NCBI RefSeq assembly: GCF_030316845.1
Contig: NZ_JASZYS010000005.1
Span: forward strand, 248,001-312,000
From: Variovorax davisae
GTDB lineage: Bacteria > Pseudomonadota > Gammaproteobacteria > Burkholderiales > Burkholderiaceae_C
Length of the DNA stretch: 64,000 nt
Direction of reading: 5' to 3'
Part shown: piece by piece, positions 63,054 to 64,000 of the stretch
Numbering within the stretch: position 1 is the first letter of the stretch
Layout: every line of letters begins with the position of its first letter
The notes under the pieces: generated by a model
The model's database searches: none
What the model saw: the letters and a program-made list of their open reading frames with translations, nothing else
What the model was told of the DNA's origin: nothing
Program-made: the position numbers and the translations under genes

Positions 63054-64000
63054 TGTTCCGTCTTTCTGCGCCTGGCGCCGCCGTACCGCGTTCCCGCGCA
63101 GCAACTGAGGCCTTCCAGCTGGGGGTTCAGTTTGTTCTGACCGTGGTTTGCATGACCGCCTCGCTGAGGCTTTGGAACACCGACCTTCGTGTGCCGTTCA
63201 ACTACTGGGGCGATACGATCTTCGAGTTGATCCTGACCAAGTCAATCGCCGACGGCGACTGGATCTGGTTCATTCATCGGCTGGGAGCGCCTTTCGGCCT
63301 CGATATCGCTGCGTTCCCGCAGAATCTGTTCTTTTCGTCATTGATCATGAAGATCATCGCGATCTTCACGAAAGAGCCGGGGCTCATCCTCAATCTCTTT
63401 TGGATTCTTTCCGCCGGACTCACCTCGGTCATCTGCCATGTCGCGCTTCGGCCTCTGGGGCTGACTCGGCGTAGCCTTTTCGTGCTGTCCACCCTTTTTG
63501 CGCTCCTGCCGCATGTCTTCTTTCGAAATGTCTCGCATGTCAGCCTGACCTACATGTTTGTACCGGTGGTCTGCGCCCAGGCGCTTCTCGTTCTTGCGAG
63601 AAATCGACAACAGGGCGACGAGGCCGATTCGACGGACCGGAAATTGCCCCTGCCATTGCTGGTGGTTTCTGGCTTGGCGATCGGTGTCGACTACATCTAT
63701 ACCGCTTTCTTCAGTTGCTTCTTTTTGGCGGTCGCCGGCACGGCCGGTTTCTGTCTGAGTCGACGCCGTGCTCCGCTGGTTTCCACGCTGCCGCTGATCG
63801 CCTTGATCTGCGCGTCCGCCTTGGTCAATCTGACGCCCTCGCTTTTGAGCTGGCATCGTGACGGGACACCCGCCAGCGTGACCTATAAGAGTCCCGCCGA
63901 AGCCGAGACCTATGGACTCAAGATTCGCCATCTGGTGAGTCCTATATTCACCGACGTGCTAGGGCCGCCGAATGTCGACTTCCCGCTGGAGAACGAGAAC
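63050..64000 (+). CDS. multi-spanning membrane protein (GT-C-like), partial at window end
   Basis: The frame is open for 317 residues to the end of the window. It shows repeated hydrophobic helices (VQFVLTVVCMTASL, LFVLSTLFALLPHVFF and LPLLVVSGLAIGVDYIYTAF). The early segment NYWGDTIFELILTKSIADG, then IHRLGAPFGLDIAAFP, resembles the first periplasmic loop of GT-C-type membrane glycosyltransferases and related O-antigen-locus proteins. It probably uses a polyprenyl-phosphate sugar in the inner membrane. The ATG at 63050 is one choice; GTG 63011 in frame is another. Confidence 0.75.
   Translation, partial: MMFRLSAPGAAVPRSRAATEAFQLGVQFVLTVVCMTASLRLWNTDLRVPFNYWGDTIFELILTKSIADGDWIWFIHRLGAPFGLDIAAFPQNLFFSSLIMKIIAIFTKEPGLILNLFWILSAGLTSVICHVALRPLGLTRRSLFVLSTLFALLPHVFFRNVSHVSLTYMFVPVVCAQALLVLARNRQQGDEADSTDRKLPLPLLVVSGLAIGVDYIYTAFFSCFFLAVAGTAGFCLSRRRAPLVSTLPLIALICASALVNLTPSLLSWHRDGTPASVTYKSPAEAETYGLKIRHLVSPIFTDVLGPPNVDFPLENEN

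Overview
The window is about 64 kb of high-GC DNA with strong third-position G/C bias. It fits a Betaproteobacterium of the Burkholderiales, most likely Comamonadaceae (Variovorax-like). The support is a tripartite tricarboxylate transporter, polyhydroxyalkanoate (PHA) accessory genes, AMP nucleosidase, NodI/NodJ-type ABC genes and an acyl-CoA-binding protein. This is a family-content judgement; no 16S gene is present.

Region 1 (1-44.4 kb) is an ordinary chromosomal backbone. It opens with the end of an alpha/beta hydrolase and an AraC regulator. A tightly overlapped livHMGF, acyl-CoA synthetase and substrate-binding-protein operon follows, closed by a clear terminator at 7974-7999. Next come tctAB (no tctC nearby), a glycine-rich RRM protein, an RhlE-type helicase, an acyl-CoA dehydrogenase, an NHL-type lipoprotein and a NodIJ-like exporter. 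After these are LysR with GST and an FMN-binding protein, a P450 with an ArsR regulator, amn, gor, a Gln-rich FecR/DUF6600 protein, and a PHB-depolymerase-like esterase with a ribbon-helix-helix regulator. The stretch continues with coaX, argE, glpQ, an M20 amidohydrolase with a DUF2817 peptidase, a second LivK-like protein and a molybdopterin oxidoreductase. It ends with a group of PHA-related genes: granule protein, acyl-CoA-binding protein, TetR regulator and phasin.

Region 2 (about 44.5-64 kb) is a surface-polysaccharide locus, visibly AT-richer at 44.5-51.6 kb. It starts with a tandem-domain FkbM methyltransferase. Three genes on the minus strand follow (a methyltransferase, a GT2-GT4 fusion split by an in-frame TGA, and a GT4). 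The plus strand then carries rfbBDA, a GT2, rfbFG, a cupin epimerase, a C-methyltransferase, an SDR reductase, a second C-methyltransferase-like protein, a CmcI-family protein, rfbC, and a multi-membrane protein cut by the window end.

Together the sugar genes predict dTDP-L-rhamnose (rfbABCD) plus a CDP-linked branched 6-deoxyhexose. The second sugar would come from CDP-4-keto-6-deoxyglucose by 3-epimerisation, 3-C-methylation and C4 reduction, giving a virenose-like sugar. No rfbH (3-deoxygenation) gene is present. This predicted sugar and the TGA-split glycosyltransferase are the most interesting items.
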